A stretch of DNA of 64,000 nt from Diphasiastrum complanatum (lineage: Eukaryota; Streptophyta; Lycopodiopsida; Lycopodiales; Lycopodiaceae), in contig CM055102.1 of NCBI GenBank assembly GCA_029204225.1, positions 41,689,229 to 41,753,228 of the forward strand. Reading direction: 5' to 3'. The translations under genes were made by a program, and so were the position numbers. Every line of letters starts with the position of its first letter. The first letter of the stretch is position 1. The notes beneath the pieces are model-generated. The model was given only the letters and a program-made list of their open reading frames with translations, was not told where the DNA came from and searched no databases. Positions 11,715-21,783 of the stretch are shown here, one piece after another.

Positions 11715-12101
11715 ATGGATGTTTTTTTCCTTAGTTCTTTAGTTTTTGGTCCTAATGACCTTATTTACATTAAAGATAAAGTTAATGATCAAGTTGTTAA
11801 TGTCCTTTTTGACACGGAATCCACTCATAGCTTTATTATTGTAAATTTGGTGCGGACGCTAAACCTTCCTATCAGAAAAAGTGAGAAAATATACCGTGTG
11901 ACAATGGCATCGGGAAGTAATTCTGATTTGATGAATTTTACTATTCCTGATGTAGAATTGCACATTCAGGATTATTTTGAAAAACTAGAATTCCATCCTG
12001 TTCAATTAGCTAATGTAGATATTGTTCTTGGGCAACAATGGCATTTTGATAAGAACAAATCCTTGAAAATTGATTTTGTTAGAAATATTTATCTTTTATG
12101 A
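11715..12101 (+). pseudogene. Gypsy-1 protease domain
   Basis: The open frame matches a retropepsin-like gypsy protease. The active-site region reads VLFDTESTHSFI where the family usually has DTGAS or DSGAT; Glu replaces the conserved Gly next to the catalytic Asp. Downstream VDIVLGQQWHFDKN matches the conserved ILG.DWL block. The frame ends at a TGA and the polyprotein resumes at 12186. The Glu substitution would probably abolish activity (inference). Confidence 0.75.
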
Positions 12102-12185
12102 GAATTCTTTAATTAAGATCAAGGCTAGTTTAAGTGTTGACACTAAAAATGTTAACCCTTATTCTAACAGGAACTTAATTCTATT

Positions 12186-12641
12186 ATGAAGAATTTTGAT
12201 TTTAAAGTTTATTTATGTTTTCATAATGATATCATTTGCTGCAATGATGAAGAACTTAACATAAATGCCATGAATATACCCAGTGAGAACACTACAAAAT
12301 TTGAAGCCTATAATGAACTTAGGCAGGAATTCAATGATGTTTTTTTAGACCTTCCTGTAGGTTTACCACCAGAAAGGATAGTTGATCATAAAATTGATCT
12401 AATACCTGGAACAATTCCAATCGCACAACGTCCTTATAGGATGAGTGCATCGGAAGAGGCTGATGTAAATAGGCAATTACATAATTACTTGAAAAAGGGG
12501 TGGGTACAACCTAGTAAGTCTCCAAGGGCATCACCAGTGGTTCTGGTGGCCAAGAAAGATGGGACTATAAGGTTTTGCGTCGCCTATAAGAAATTGAACA
12601 AGGTAACCGTTAAGAATAGATATCTACTGCCGCGGATGGAT
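12186..12641 (+). pseudogene. Gypsy-1 reverse transcriptase, N-terminal half
   Basis: The frame contains the linker [17 protein letters not shown] and [10 protein letters not shown], then the gypsy polymerase start [27 protein letters not shown] and [19 protein letters not shown]. It stops exactly at the Copia-A insertion, whose first bases add a chance stop codon. The missing half resumes at 18920 in the same frame once Copia-A and one 5-bp target copy are discounted. Confidence 0.88.
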
Positions 12642-13503
12642 TGTTGAAAATTGTCACTTCTCACTTGACATTGGTTCATGTAAATATTGATCAAACATTA
12701 GAATATGTTGATGATCTGATTTCACACGTGTGGAGCCTGTTCTCACGTGTGAAAGGATGTACTTTTCATGTTTGTATATATCCAAATTGATTTTGTATCA
12801 TTCTAGTTAGTGTGAACATGAAATGGCTAGTTTTTAGTCAAGTTGACTAGTCACCTACAAATTAGCTTTTCCTTGCATGTGCATGAGTAAATGCTCCCAC
12901 ATGGCAAGTGGATGTTCACATGTGTGTATAGAGTACTAGAAGATAAGAGTTGACTATTTTCCTTAGATCCTATTTTGTAGAGAATATTCATATACTCTAG
13001 GAGACTAGCTTTTTGGATTTTAGTCATATTCTAGAAGGTTAACTATTGGATAAGGATAAAAAATGGATCAAATGCATAGATCTGAGTGATGTGGCACTCT
13101 TCACACATGTGAAGGCCTGCTGGACTATACCAGACTCATGGATGTACTTGATCCTTAAAAGGATCATCATTCTGCTAAGAAGATTGATGAGACTTTTGCA
13201 CTCTACACTTTTGTGATGTTTCTAGTCATTTGTCTTGTGATTTTTATGTATGATTGCTATCTAGTATCATTTTACTTGTTGTTTTAGGTGCAAGCCGTAC
13301 AGTGGACAATACTGCACACGTGTGAGGCCGCTCTCACTAAAAAATGATGTGTTGATCCATTGCTCTTTCTTAAATCCAAGTGTAGTGAATCTAGATCAAG
13401 ATCTAATGTGTAGAACTTGATAGATTCATTGATTAAGCAACCAATAACTCTCTATGATTGTAAAGTATAATCATTATTGTCCTATAAACTATAAAATTTA
13501 TCA
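12642..13503 (+). repeat. Copia-A 5' LTR (862 bp)
   Basis: Begins TGTTGAAAATTG and ends TTTATCA against the primer-binding site. A TATA-like GTATATA lies at about 12774. CACGTG-centred palindromes occur at 12723-12732, 12744-12749 and 13315-13324, with mutated versions at about 12915 and 13101. Confidence 0.95.
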
Positions 13504-13515
13504 TGGTATCAGAGC
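13504..13515 (+). promoter_or_regulatory. Copia-A primer-binding site
   Basis: TGGTATCAGAGC directly abuts the LTR end. The leader from here to 14092 is non-coding and holds a perfect 14-bp palindrome, TTCACACGTGTGAA, at 13661-13674. Confidence 0.92.
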
Positions 13516-14092
13516 TAAAGAGAGTGATCATTGAATCATGAATCTTGTAAAGATCATTGGCAAAATTTGTTTTTGGCCAATACTAGTGAGGGCGAGTTCT
13601 TCTAGAGTGATAGCTTGTAATCATTTGGATCAAAATGACTTGGAGGCTGTGTATGTATTTTTCACACGTGTGAAACCGTACAGCAACTTTCAATTCAAGT
13701 CACTTTGTGTTTGTTGGTCCCAAAATCACAATACTAGTTCATTTTTAGTGCTTTTTGAAGCATAGTATTGATCTAGATTCATTCTAGCTAATGTCTATGA
13801 CCAAATAGTGTTTTGGATCATTGAAGCATTTCTTTTTAGAGTCTAAGATCAGATCTTAGAGGCTGATTCGTTCAGATCCTTAGTTGAAGTGAAATCTCTA
13901 AGAAAAGTGTAAAGCAATTTTTTTTGTGAGAGTGAAAGCTAGGAATTTTTGGTAAGATCTTTGAGTATCATTCAAGCTTGTGTGCTAGTTTGATAGAGAC
14001 AAGCCTATAGGCATTCTAGTAAGCTTTAGGCCTTTTCATAGATCTTTTAAAATTCAAAAATCTTTGTGATTTTAAAAAGCATTCATTCTAAA

Positions 14093-14942
14093 ATGTCATC
14101 CATGGGTGGATATTTGATGGAATCAAGTGAGAGACTCACTTCCACAAATTATTCCATTTGGAAAGTGAGAATGGAATCACTCCTAGTGATCTATGATCTA
14201 TATGACATAGTTCAAGGAGTAGAGGAAGAGCCTCAACTCCCCAAGAACAAGCCAAATACAAGAAGAGAGCAAGATTAGCTCTACATTGCATAAAGTTAAA
14301 TGTATGCAATGACCTCTTGAAAGAGGTGTCTTCTTGTACCTCATCCAAAGAGGCTTGGGATTCATTAAAGAGCATTTATGAATCCAACAATACTTCAAGA
14401 ATCCTCATGCTAAGAAATCAAGTTTTCCAAAGCACGAAAGAAAGTGGAGAGAGTGGACAAGAGTATGTCCTTAGGATCAAATCTCTTAACAAGGAGTTAA
14501 GTGCAATAGGAGAGAAGATCCAAGATCAAGAACTAGTACAAATAATCTTGAATGTCTAGGTGATGAGTTCACCAACTTAGTCCAATCATTTTCCATTCAA
14601 GACTCTCTTCCATCCATTGAAAAGTTGCACAATGTTCTTGTGGCCGAGGAGAGTAGGCTTCTACACCTCAAGACAAGAATGGATAGCATGTCACTTAATG
14701 GAGGAGAGGAGAAAGCTAACTTTACATCTAAAGGCAAGAAGAAACAAAATCCATTCAATAAAAATCAAGGCAAGGAGGCCGAGATGAAGAATGGAGGATC
14801 TACCTCCAAAGGCAAAGTGAAGAACAGGGCAAAACTAAAGTGTTTCTTTTGTGGAAAGAAAGGACACTTTGCCTCAGAATGCTACTTGAAAAAGAATCAA
14901 CAGGCCAAAGGAGATCAAGGGAACATTGCTCAAGAGGAATAA
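14093..14942 (+). pseudogene. Copia-A gag (frameshifted)
   Basis: The likely start is the ATG at 14093, giving MSSMGGYLMESSERL; TNYSIWKVRM, typical of copia gag, follows. The frame is lost by apparent single-base deletions near 14252 and 14557. Copia-B, which is intact, shows the uninterrupted version of the same blocks. The third segment (14625-14942) has the nucleocapsid knuckle CFFCGKKGHFASEC. A TAA at 14940 then ends the frame, but the protease continues in the same frame 27 bases later, so it is a nonsense mutation inside gag-pol. Confidence 0.85.
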
Positions 14943-16223
14943 GAAGAGGATGGATTCAACACATCCTTAATGGTTGCATATACACCAACTTCAAGTCAAG
15001 ACACATGGTGGATAGATAGTGGGACTAGTTCCCACATGTCCTTTAACAAGCATTATTTTTCTACTCTTCTATCTTGTAATGACTCTAAGAAGTCAATATA
15101 CACTGTTGGTGATCAAGCATGCAAGATATATGGCATAGGATCTATACCTCTTTGTTTAGGCACATCTAAAAGGATAGATCTAGATAATGTTTTGTATGTT
15201 CCTACCATTTCAAGAAACTTGCTTAGTGTAGGACAATTAATGGACAATGGACTAGATGTACATTTCAAGAATGGAGTTTGTTCCATCTTGAAAAATGATA
15301 AGTGCATAGCTAGTGGCATTAAGCAAGGTAGACTTTTCAAGTTGGATGCTAATGTTGCAAGTGAAAGTGTGAACTTGGCTAGGGAGGAGCTAACTCAAGT
15401 GGAGCTTTGGCATAAGAGATTAGGCCATCCTAATCTTCAATCTATGGAGTCAATGGCAAGCAAGGAACTAGCTCTAGGCCTACCAAGAGCTTTCAAGAAG
15501 TGTGGAAAGATGTGTGAGGCATGTGGCCTTGCAAAGTCACACAAGTCTTCTTACATCAGAATGAAGATCTCTCTCTCCTTTGGATCTCATACATTCTGAT
15601 GTACATAGTTTTTCACATGCAAGTAATGGAGGTGCCTTGATGTATGTAGCTTTTATAGATGATTGTACTAGATTCACATGGATTTAGTTACTATCAAAGA
15701 AAAGTCTTGTTTATGAAGCTTTCATTAAGTTCAAGTCTCTAGTAGAGAAACAACTTAGTACTTCTATCAAAGCACTAAGATGTGATAATGGAGGAGAGTA
15801 CACCTCCAATAAAATGAAAGACTTTTGTGAGATCAAGGGTATTAAGTTACAATACACTTGTTCCTACACCCCTCAACAAAATCGGGTGGCCGAGAGGAAA
15901 AATAGGAGTCTATGTGAGTGTGCAAAGTCTTTGAGACTTGATGCATCACTTCCCCTCTCATTTTGGGGAGAAGCCATAACATGTGCTAATTATTTGTGTA
16001 ATAGACTTCCTAGTAGTGCTATAGATGGGATCTCACCTTATCAAGCCTTGTTTGATAAGAAACCCAATGTAAAAGATTTTAAGATTTTTGGATGTACTTG
16101 TTTTGTACACATTCCTTTGGATACTAGAAGGAAAGAAGATGCTACCTCCTTCAAAGGAATCTTTGTTGGCTATGGAGAAAATAGCAAGGGATATAGGATA
16201 TATGTCCTACATCCAAGAAAGTA
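14943..16223 (+). pseudogene. Copia-A protease and integrase (frameshifted)
   Basis: The protease signature WWIDSGTSSHMS lies near 15006, followed by LYVPTISRNLLSVGQL and the pre-integrase zinc motif start LWHKRLGHPN. A single-base change near 15560 shifts frame before the integrase core. The core reads HSDVHS at about 15595, a TAG at 15686-15688 after FTWI, then RCDNGGEYTS (second Asp) and RVAERKNRSL (Glu), with Arg for the usual Gly. It ends in FGCTCFVHIP and GYRIYV. These enzymes would process the polyprotein and insert the cDNA; here they cannot be made whole. Confidence 0.85.
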
Positions 16224-18044
16224 AAGGTAAGCAAGGATGTACTTACTGATGAGTCACAATTTGCTAAGAGCTTGTCAAATGGATCTAACCCATTGTGCAT
16301 TGAAGATCTTGACAAATCCGAGGAGGATCTTGTCAAACCCGAGGAGGATCATGACAAACCCGAGGATGGAGATTTTGATCCGAGAAGATCATCAAGGAGC
16401 AAGGCCGAGCCCTCAAGGCTTACCTATGTGGACAAGGGAAAGCAAAAGGAAGACTCTGCATCTTCTACCTCTTACTTCTTTTTAGCTACATTGCTTGAAG
16501 AACCATCATCTTTTGAAGAAGTATATAAATCTAAAGTTTGGAGAGATGCAATGCAAGTAGAGTATGATGCATTAGAAGAGAATCATACTTGGAATCTTGT
16601 AAATCTTCCAAGAGGAAAGAAACCACTTGCATGTAAGTGGATTTATAGAATTAAGTACAATAAAGATGGATCTATTAGTAAGTACAAAGCTAGGCTTGTT
16701 GCTAAGGGATTTCTTCAAATAAAAGGATTGGATTATGAAGAAACATTTGCACCTATAGCTAAGCTTGTAACTATTAGACTAATCATTTGCATTGCTACTT
16801 TGTTCAAATGGGATCTCTACCAAATGGATGTGACAAATGCCTTCTTTAATGGCTTCTTAGAAGAGGAAATCTACATGATGCAACCTGAGGGCCTCATCAA
16901 GGTTGGTGAGGAGCAAAAGGTGTGCTACTTAAGGAAGAGCCTATATGGCTTGAAGCAAGCACCTAGAGCTTGGTACTCTAGGTTGCATGATTTTCTCTAT
17001 TCTCTTGGCTTTGTACTAAGTGCTTATGAACCTTTTTTATATTTCAAATGTAATGAAGGAAAGATCATCATTTTGGTTCTTTATGTTGATGACATCATTA
17101 TGACAGGAAATGATGATGATGGCATAGGCAAAGTAAAAGTGGACTTATCTAGTGAGTTCAAGATGGTAGATCTAGGCTTCCTGAAGTTTATACTTGGGAT
17201 AGAAGTGTCTAGAAGTAGCAATTGTACTTTCATAAGTCAATCTAAGTATGCTACTTCCATTCTTGAAAGATTTGGTATGAGAGATTGTAAGGGGATTGAC
17301 ACCCCTATGGATCATGTTGTGAAAGCAACTAATGAATGTGATGAAGCATCCTTTGAGGACATCACCCTCTTTAGGAAGCTTATAGGCTCTCTAATCTATT
17401 TAACCATCACTAGACCTGACTTAAGTTTTTGTGTAAGCAAGTTGAGTCAAAGTATGCAAGCTCCTTTAGTTCATCATTGGAAAAGTGCCAAGAGAGTACT
17501 TAGATATGTTTCTAGTACTAGATTTTTTGGCATACTTTATGAAGGATCTAACTTGCACTTGAGAGCCTACTCGGATTCAGATTTTGCAGGTGACAAGATG
17601 GATAGGAAGTCCATTAGTGCATTTGCAACATCTCTTTGTGGAGGAGTGATATCTTGGCTTTCCAAAAAGCCAGATACAATCTCACTATCTTCTTGTGAAG
17701 CCGAGTACAAGGCATTGACTTCAACAACCAAAGAGCTCCTATGGCTAAGAAGACTCTTGATGGAACTACATGTGCTAGAGGCCGAGGATATCCCTTACAT
17801 ATTTGTGACAATCAAGCTTCTCAACAAATTGATTCCTATCTTCCATGCTAGAACAAATCATATTGAGATAGCTCACCACTTTGTGAGGGAGAAGGTACAA
17901 TCCAAGAAAGTGCAACTACATCATGTACCATCATCCGAATGCATAGCTGATATTTTAACCAAATCATTGTCCAAAGATCTATTTTTTAAGTTAAGATATG
18001 CTCTTGGAATTGTAGATAGATGTACACTAGATTTGCCAAGTTAG
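16224..18044 (+). pseudogene. Copia-A reverse transcriptase and RNase H
   Basis: A 590-codon frame (16272-18044) covers the linker, polymerase and RNase H. Visible motifs are CKWIYRIKYNKDGS, DYEETFAP, QMDVTNAFFNG, YGLKQAPRAWYS, the catalytic LYVDDIIMTG, and RNase H SDSDFAGD with SSCEAEYKAL. The linker holds three 21-bp repeats (16311-16373). Although the frame looks open, it hides two compensating deletions at about 17800-17836: one T and five further bases are missing relative to the copy at 63704-63997. They replace the conserved CDNQ block of RNase H with unrelated residues, so RNase H is probably dead. Confidence 0.87.
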
Positions 18045-18057
18045 AAGTGAGAAGGAG
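18044..18057 (+). other. Copia-A polypurine tract
   Basis: The purine run AGAAGTGAGAAGGAG directly precedes the 3' LTR and would prime plus-strand DNA synthesis. It follows immediately on the pol stop codon, as is usual in copia elements. Confidence 0.8.
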
Positions 18058-18919
18058 TGTTGAAAATTGTCACTTCTCACTTGACATTGGTTCATGTAAA
18101 TATTGATCAAACATTAGAATATGTTGATGATCTGATCTCACACGTGTGGAGCCTGTTCCCACGTGTGAAAGGATGTACTTTTCATGTTTGTATATATCCA
18201 AATTGATCTTGTATCATTCTAGTTAGTGTGAACATGAAATGACTAGTTTTTAGTCAAGTTGACTAGTCACCTACAAATTAGCTTTTCCTTGCTTGTGCAT
18301 GAGTAAATGCTCCCACATGGCAAGTGGATGTTCACACGTGTGTCTAGAGTACTAGCAGATAAGAGTTGACCATTTTTCTTAGATCCTATTTTGTAGGAAA
18401 TATACCTATATTCTAGGAGACTAGCTTTTTGGATTTTAGTCATATTCTAGAAGGTCAACTATTGGATAAGGTTCAAGGATGGATCAAATGGATAGATCTG
18501 AGTGATGTGGCACTCTTCACATGTGTGAAGGCCTACTGGAATGTACCAGACTCATGGATGTACTTGATCCATAAAAGGATCATCATTTTGCTAAGAAGAT
18601 TGATGAGACTTTTGCACTCTACACTTTTGTGAGGTTGTTAGTCATTTGTCTTGTGATTTTTATGTATGATTGCTATCTGGTATCATTGTACTTGTTGTTT
18701 CAGGTGCAGGCCATACAGTGGACAGTACTACACACGTGTGAGGCCGCTCTCACTAAAAAATGATGTGTTGATCCATTGCTCTTGCTTAAATCCAAGTGTA
18801 GTGAATCTAGATCAAGATCTAATGTGTAGAACTTGATAGATTCATTGATTAAGCAACCAATAACTCTCTATGATTGTAAAGTACAATCATTATTGTTCTA
18901 AAAACTATAAAATTTATCA
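18058..18919 (+). repeat. Copia-A 3' LTR (862 bp)
   Basis: Same length and ends as the 5' LTR. It keeps more intact CACACGTGTG palindromes (18139-18148, 18333-18342, 18731-18740 and a CACGTG at 18160). Where the 5' copy has CACATG the 3' copy often has CACGTG or the reverse, consistent with methylated-cytosine decay. Confidence 0.95.
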
Positions 18920-19957
18920 TGGATGATCTAATAGACTATCTTGGTGGTGCTGGGTACTTTACCAAGATAGATCTAAGATTGGGCTACCATCAGATACGCA
19001 TTAAGGCAGAAGATATACTAAAAACCGGGTTTCGAACTCGCTTTGGTCACTACGAATTTTTGGTGTTGCCTTTTGGTTTGACCAATGCACTAGCAACTTT
19101 CCAACAAATGATGAATGATTTGTTCAGGCCATATTTGAGAAGATTCGTAGTGGTATTCTTAGATGATATCCTAGTGGCGGAACATAAAGAGCATCTTAGG
19201 ATTGTCTTGGACATTCTAAGAAGGGAAAAGCTCTTTGCCAAGGAGTCTAAGTGTGACTTTTTTGCTAAGGAATTGTTTTACTTGGGGCATAAGATTTCGG
19301 AGCCGGGGGTGGAGATTGAGGCTGATCATATCCAGAGGGTTATTGATTGGCCTATTCTCACCACAGTTTGGAAAATCAAGTCTTTCTTGGAGTTTGTAAG
19401 ATTTTTCCGTCGGCATATTACCCAATTTGCTCGATTGGCATTTCCCCTTACCCAGGCTTTGAAAGGCTATAAGAAGCCAAGTCGGAGGGCTAAGAGTCCA
19501 CTAGTGGTGTGGACGGAGGATATGAATAATTGTTTTGAGTTGCTTAAGAAAAGTGTCACTTCGGCACCAATACTAATCATTGGCGATCCTAATAAGACTT
19601 TTGTGGTTAGGACCGATGCCAATGATTATGCTATTGGAGCTTTTTTTATGCAGGATGGACATCCTGTGGCTTATGAAAGCAAGAAACTCAATCCTGTTCA
19701 GTCTAGGTATTGTACTTATGAGAAGGAACTGTTTGCAATTGTTCATTACTTGAAAATTTGGCAGCATTATTTGTATGGAGCCAGAGTTGAAGTTTTGATG
19801 GATCATCAGACTCTTCGATATTTCTGTGATGCTACAGATTGGGGAGGCAAGCTAGATGGGCTGAGTTGATGCAAATCTTTAACTTTTCTATACGTTATTG
19901 TAAAGGATGTCAAAATACTCTAGCGGATGCTTTGAGTCGGTTACCGGTTATTAATTA
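18920..19957 (+). pseudogene. Gypsy-1 reverse transcriptase C-half and RNase H
   Basis: The frame resumes with DLIDYLGGAGYFTKIDLRLG and continues through FGLTNALATFQQMMND to the catalytic VVFLDDILVA, a chromovirus-like FLDD in place of YVDD. The thumb region LYFLGH..EPGVE is present. RNase H follows with VVRTDANDYAIGAFFMQ and YCTYEKELFAIV. The frame ends at 19869, but the adjacent frame continues to the hallmark gypsy RNase H end ADALSRLP at about 19920-19950. A small indel separates them. Confidence 0.87.
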
Positions 19958-19999
19958 GTTGTGCTTTACTGTTATAGAACTAGAGTTGTTTCAGTCTCT

Positions 20000-21535
20000 T
20001 CAAGGACTTTCAATGAAGCAAAGGAACACAAGGAATGGCGTGCAGCTATGGAAATAGAAATGGAGGCTATATCGAAGAACAAAACGTGGGACTTGGTTGA
20101 GCTACCTGATGGTAAGACGCCTATCACATGTAAGTGGATCTACAAGATGAAGTATGGAGTAGAATGGTCAACTCAACAAGTACAAGTCACGATTAGTTGC
20201 AAGAGGTTTTGAGCAGCATGAAGGTATAGACTTTGAGGAGACCTTCACATCTGTAGCCAAAATGGTAACTATTCATTCTATCATTGCAATTTCTGCTTTC
20301 TATGGTTGGAAAATCCAGCAAATGGACGTCAAATCTGATTTTCTTAATGGAGTATTGGATGAAGAGGTATATTTAGAGCAACCTCAAGGGTTTGTTGAGA
20401 CATGAAGAGATCATTTGGTTTGTAAACTCAACAAAGCCATATATGGATTGAAGCAAGCACCACGAGCATGGTACTCTTGCATTGATGAGCACTTCAAGCA
20501 AAGGGGAATGGTAAAGAGTGATGCTGATCCTAATCTTTACATTCTAAGACAAGATTCAGATATAGTGTTCATTGTGTTGTACGTGGATGATTTGATTATT
20601 ACAGGAAGTAATGAGAGGTTAATTAATAAAATCAAATCAAATATTTCCAATGCTTTTGACATGAGTGATCTAGGATTGATGCACTACTGTCTTGGCATTG
20701 AAGTATGGCAAAAAGAAGACATGGTCTTTCTTACACAAAGCAAATATGCACGAGATTTGCTTTATAAGTTCAATATGCAAGATTGTAAGCTCTTGAGTAC
20801 ACCTATGGATGTCAACATGAAGCTTACTGCATATGATGAATCTAAGAAAGTGGATGCTTATTTGTATAGACAGCTGGTGGGTAGTTTGATTTATTTGACA
20901 CACACACGACCCGATATTTCTTATGTTGTTGGTGTTGTTAGTCAATTTATGCAAGATCCTAGTCAAGCACACTGGAAGTCTGCTAAACGTATTCTCAGAT
21001 ACATTCAAGGGACATTGAATTTTGGTTTGAAGTATGATCGGCCTGAAGCGCCAATGTTGGTAGGTTATACAGATGCCGATTGGGCAGAGAATATTGATGA
21101 CAGAAGATCTAGTAGTGGTCATACATTCAGTTATGGTACAGCTGCAATTTCATGGAGCAGCAAAAGGCAACCTACAGTAGCTTTATCATCAACGGAAGCT
21201 GAATATCGAGCACTCAGCAATACTACACAAGAAGCGGTATGGTTACGAAGATTGCTTGTGGATTTAGGTCAGCCACAGGTGGATGCTACTACTATATCTT
21301 GCGACAATCAAAGCTGCATTCACCTTGTAAAAAATCCAATTTTACATGCTTGAACCAAGTACATCAAAATACACTATCATTTTATGCGAGAGAAAATTCT
21401 TGATGGAGCCATTGATCTTGTTTTTTGTAAATTTGAAAATCAAATGGTAGATATTTTTACTAAGTCATTAGGTAGATATAAATTTGAGAGGTTTCATACT
21501 CTATTAGGAATAGAAGAATGTAATTTTATGGAGAG
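20000..21535 (+). pseudogene. Copia-C reverse transcriptase and RNase H (5' truncated)
   Basis: The fragment begins abruptly inside the integrase-polymerase linker (FNEAKEHKEWRAAM) and runs to the pol C-terminus. Motifs are CKWIYKMKYG, AIYGLKQAPRAWYS, VLYVDDLIITGS, TDADWAEN and SSTEAEYRAL. A frame change near 20185, a TGA at about 20403 and a TGA at 21352 break it. After the last stop the frame continues with the normal tail, including MVDIFTKSLG, up to the LTR. It seems related to Copia-D because the adjoining LTR matches 43256-43535. Confidence 0.85.
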
Positions 21536-21783
21536 TGTTAGAAATTAATGATAAACTTCATTGTTACTGTTTACGATGTACATTAATGTTGACAGTTGTT
21601 ACCAGCTGTAATTAGCCATAGGCTAGTCTATTAGTCTATTCGTAGGTTTTCTCTCTCTATTAGGGTTCAGGGTCTATATGTACATTTTATATTCAGTATG
21701 AAGTTAGTGTGATAGAGTGATATTGCGTGTTCGTCTTCCGGCTCCTTACTTGGTGATTGCTTATGGTGAATGCTTGTTGCATT
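21536..21783 (+). repeat. Copia-C 3' LTR, last ~15 bp missing
   Basis: Begins TGTTAGAAATTAATGATAAA after GGAGAG and aligns along its length with the 280-bp LTR at 43256, including TATATGTACATTTT and TGATTGCTTATGGTGAATGC. Similarity stops at about 21783, short of the expected TGACA end, so the 3' junction is a truncation rather than a clean insertion edge. Confidence 0.82.

Larger units (their letters stand above)
12642..18919 (+). mobile_element. Copia-A: complete but decayed Ty1/copia element
   Basis: Two 862-bp LTRs (12642-13503 and 18058-18919) bound a 4.55-kb interior with gag, protease, integrase, reverse transcriptase and RNase H in copia order. The 5-bp target-site duplication TGGAT is present at 12637-12641 and 18920-18924. 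By eye the LTRs differ at roughly three to four dozen positions, many of them transitions including CpG to TpG or CpA, so this is not a very recent insertion. The coding region has at least three frameshifts and two nonsense codons. A second copy of the family lies at 62846-64000 on the minus strand. Confidence 0.95.
9412..20000 (+). mobile_element. Gypsy-1: Ty3/gypsy element split by Copia-A
   Basis: Order on the plus strand is possible LTR remnant, primer-binding site, long leader, gag, zinc knuckle, protease, reverse transcriptase, RNase H. Reverse transcriptase before any integrase marks Ty3/gypsy. The element is interrupted at 12642-18919 by Copia-A. The interior stops shortly after RNase H (about 19957-20000), where copia sequence begins, so integrase and the 3' LTR are missing. 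Gag has one in-frame stop, the knuckle is out of frame and RNase H has a late frameshift. Confidence 0.85.
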
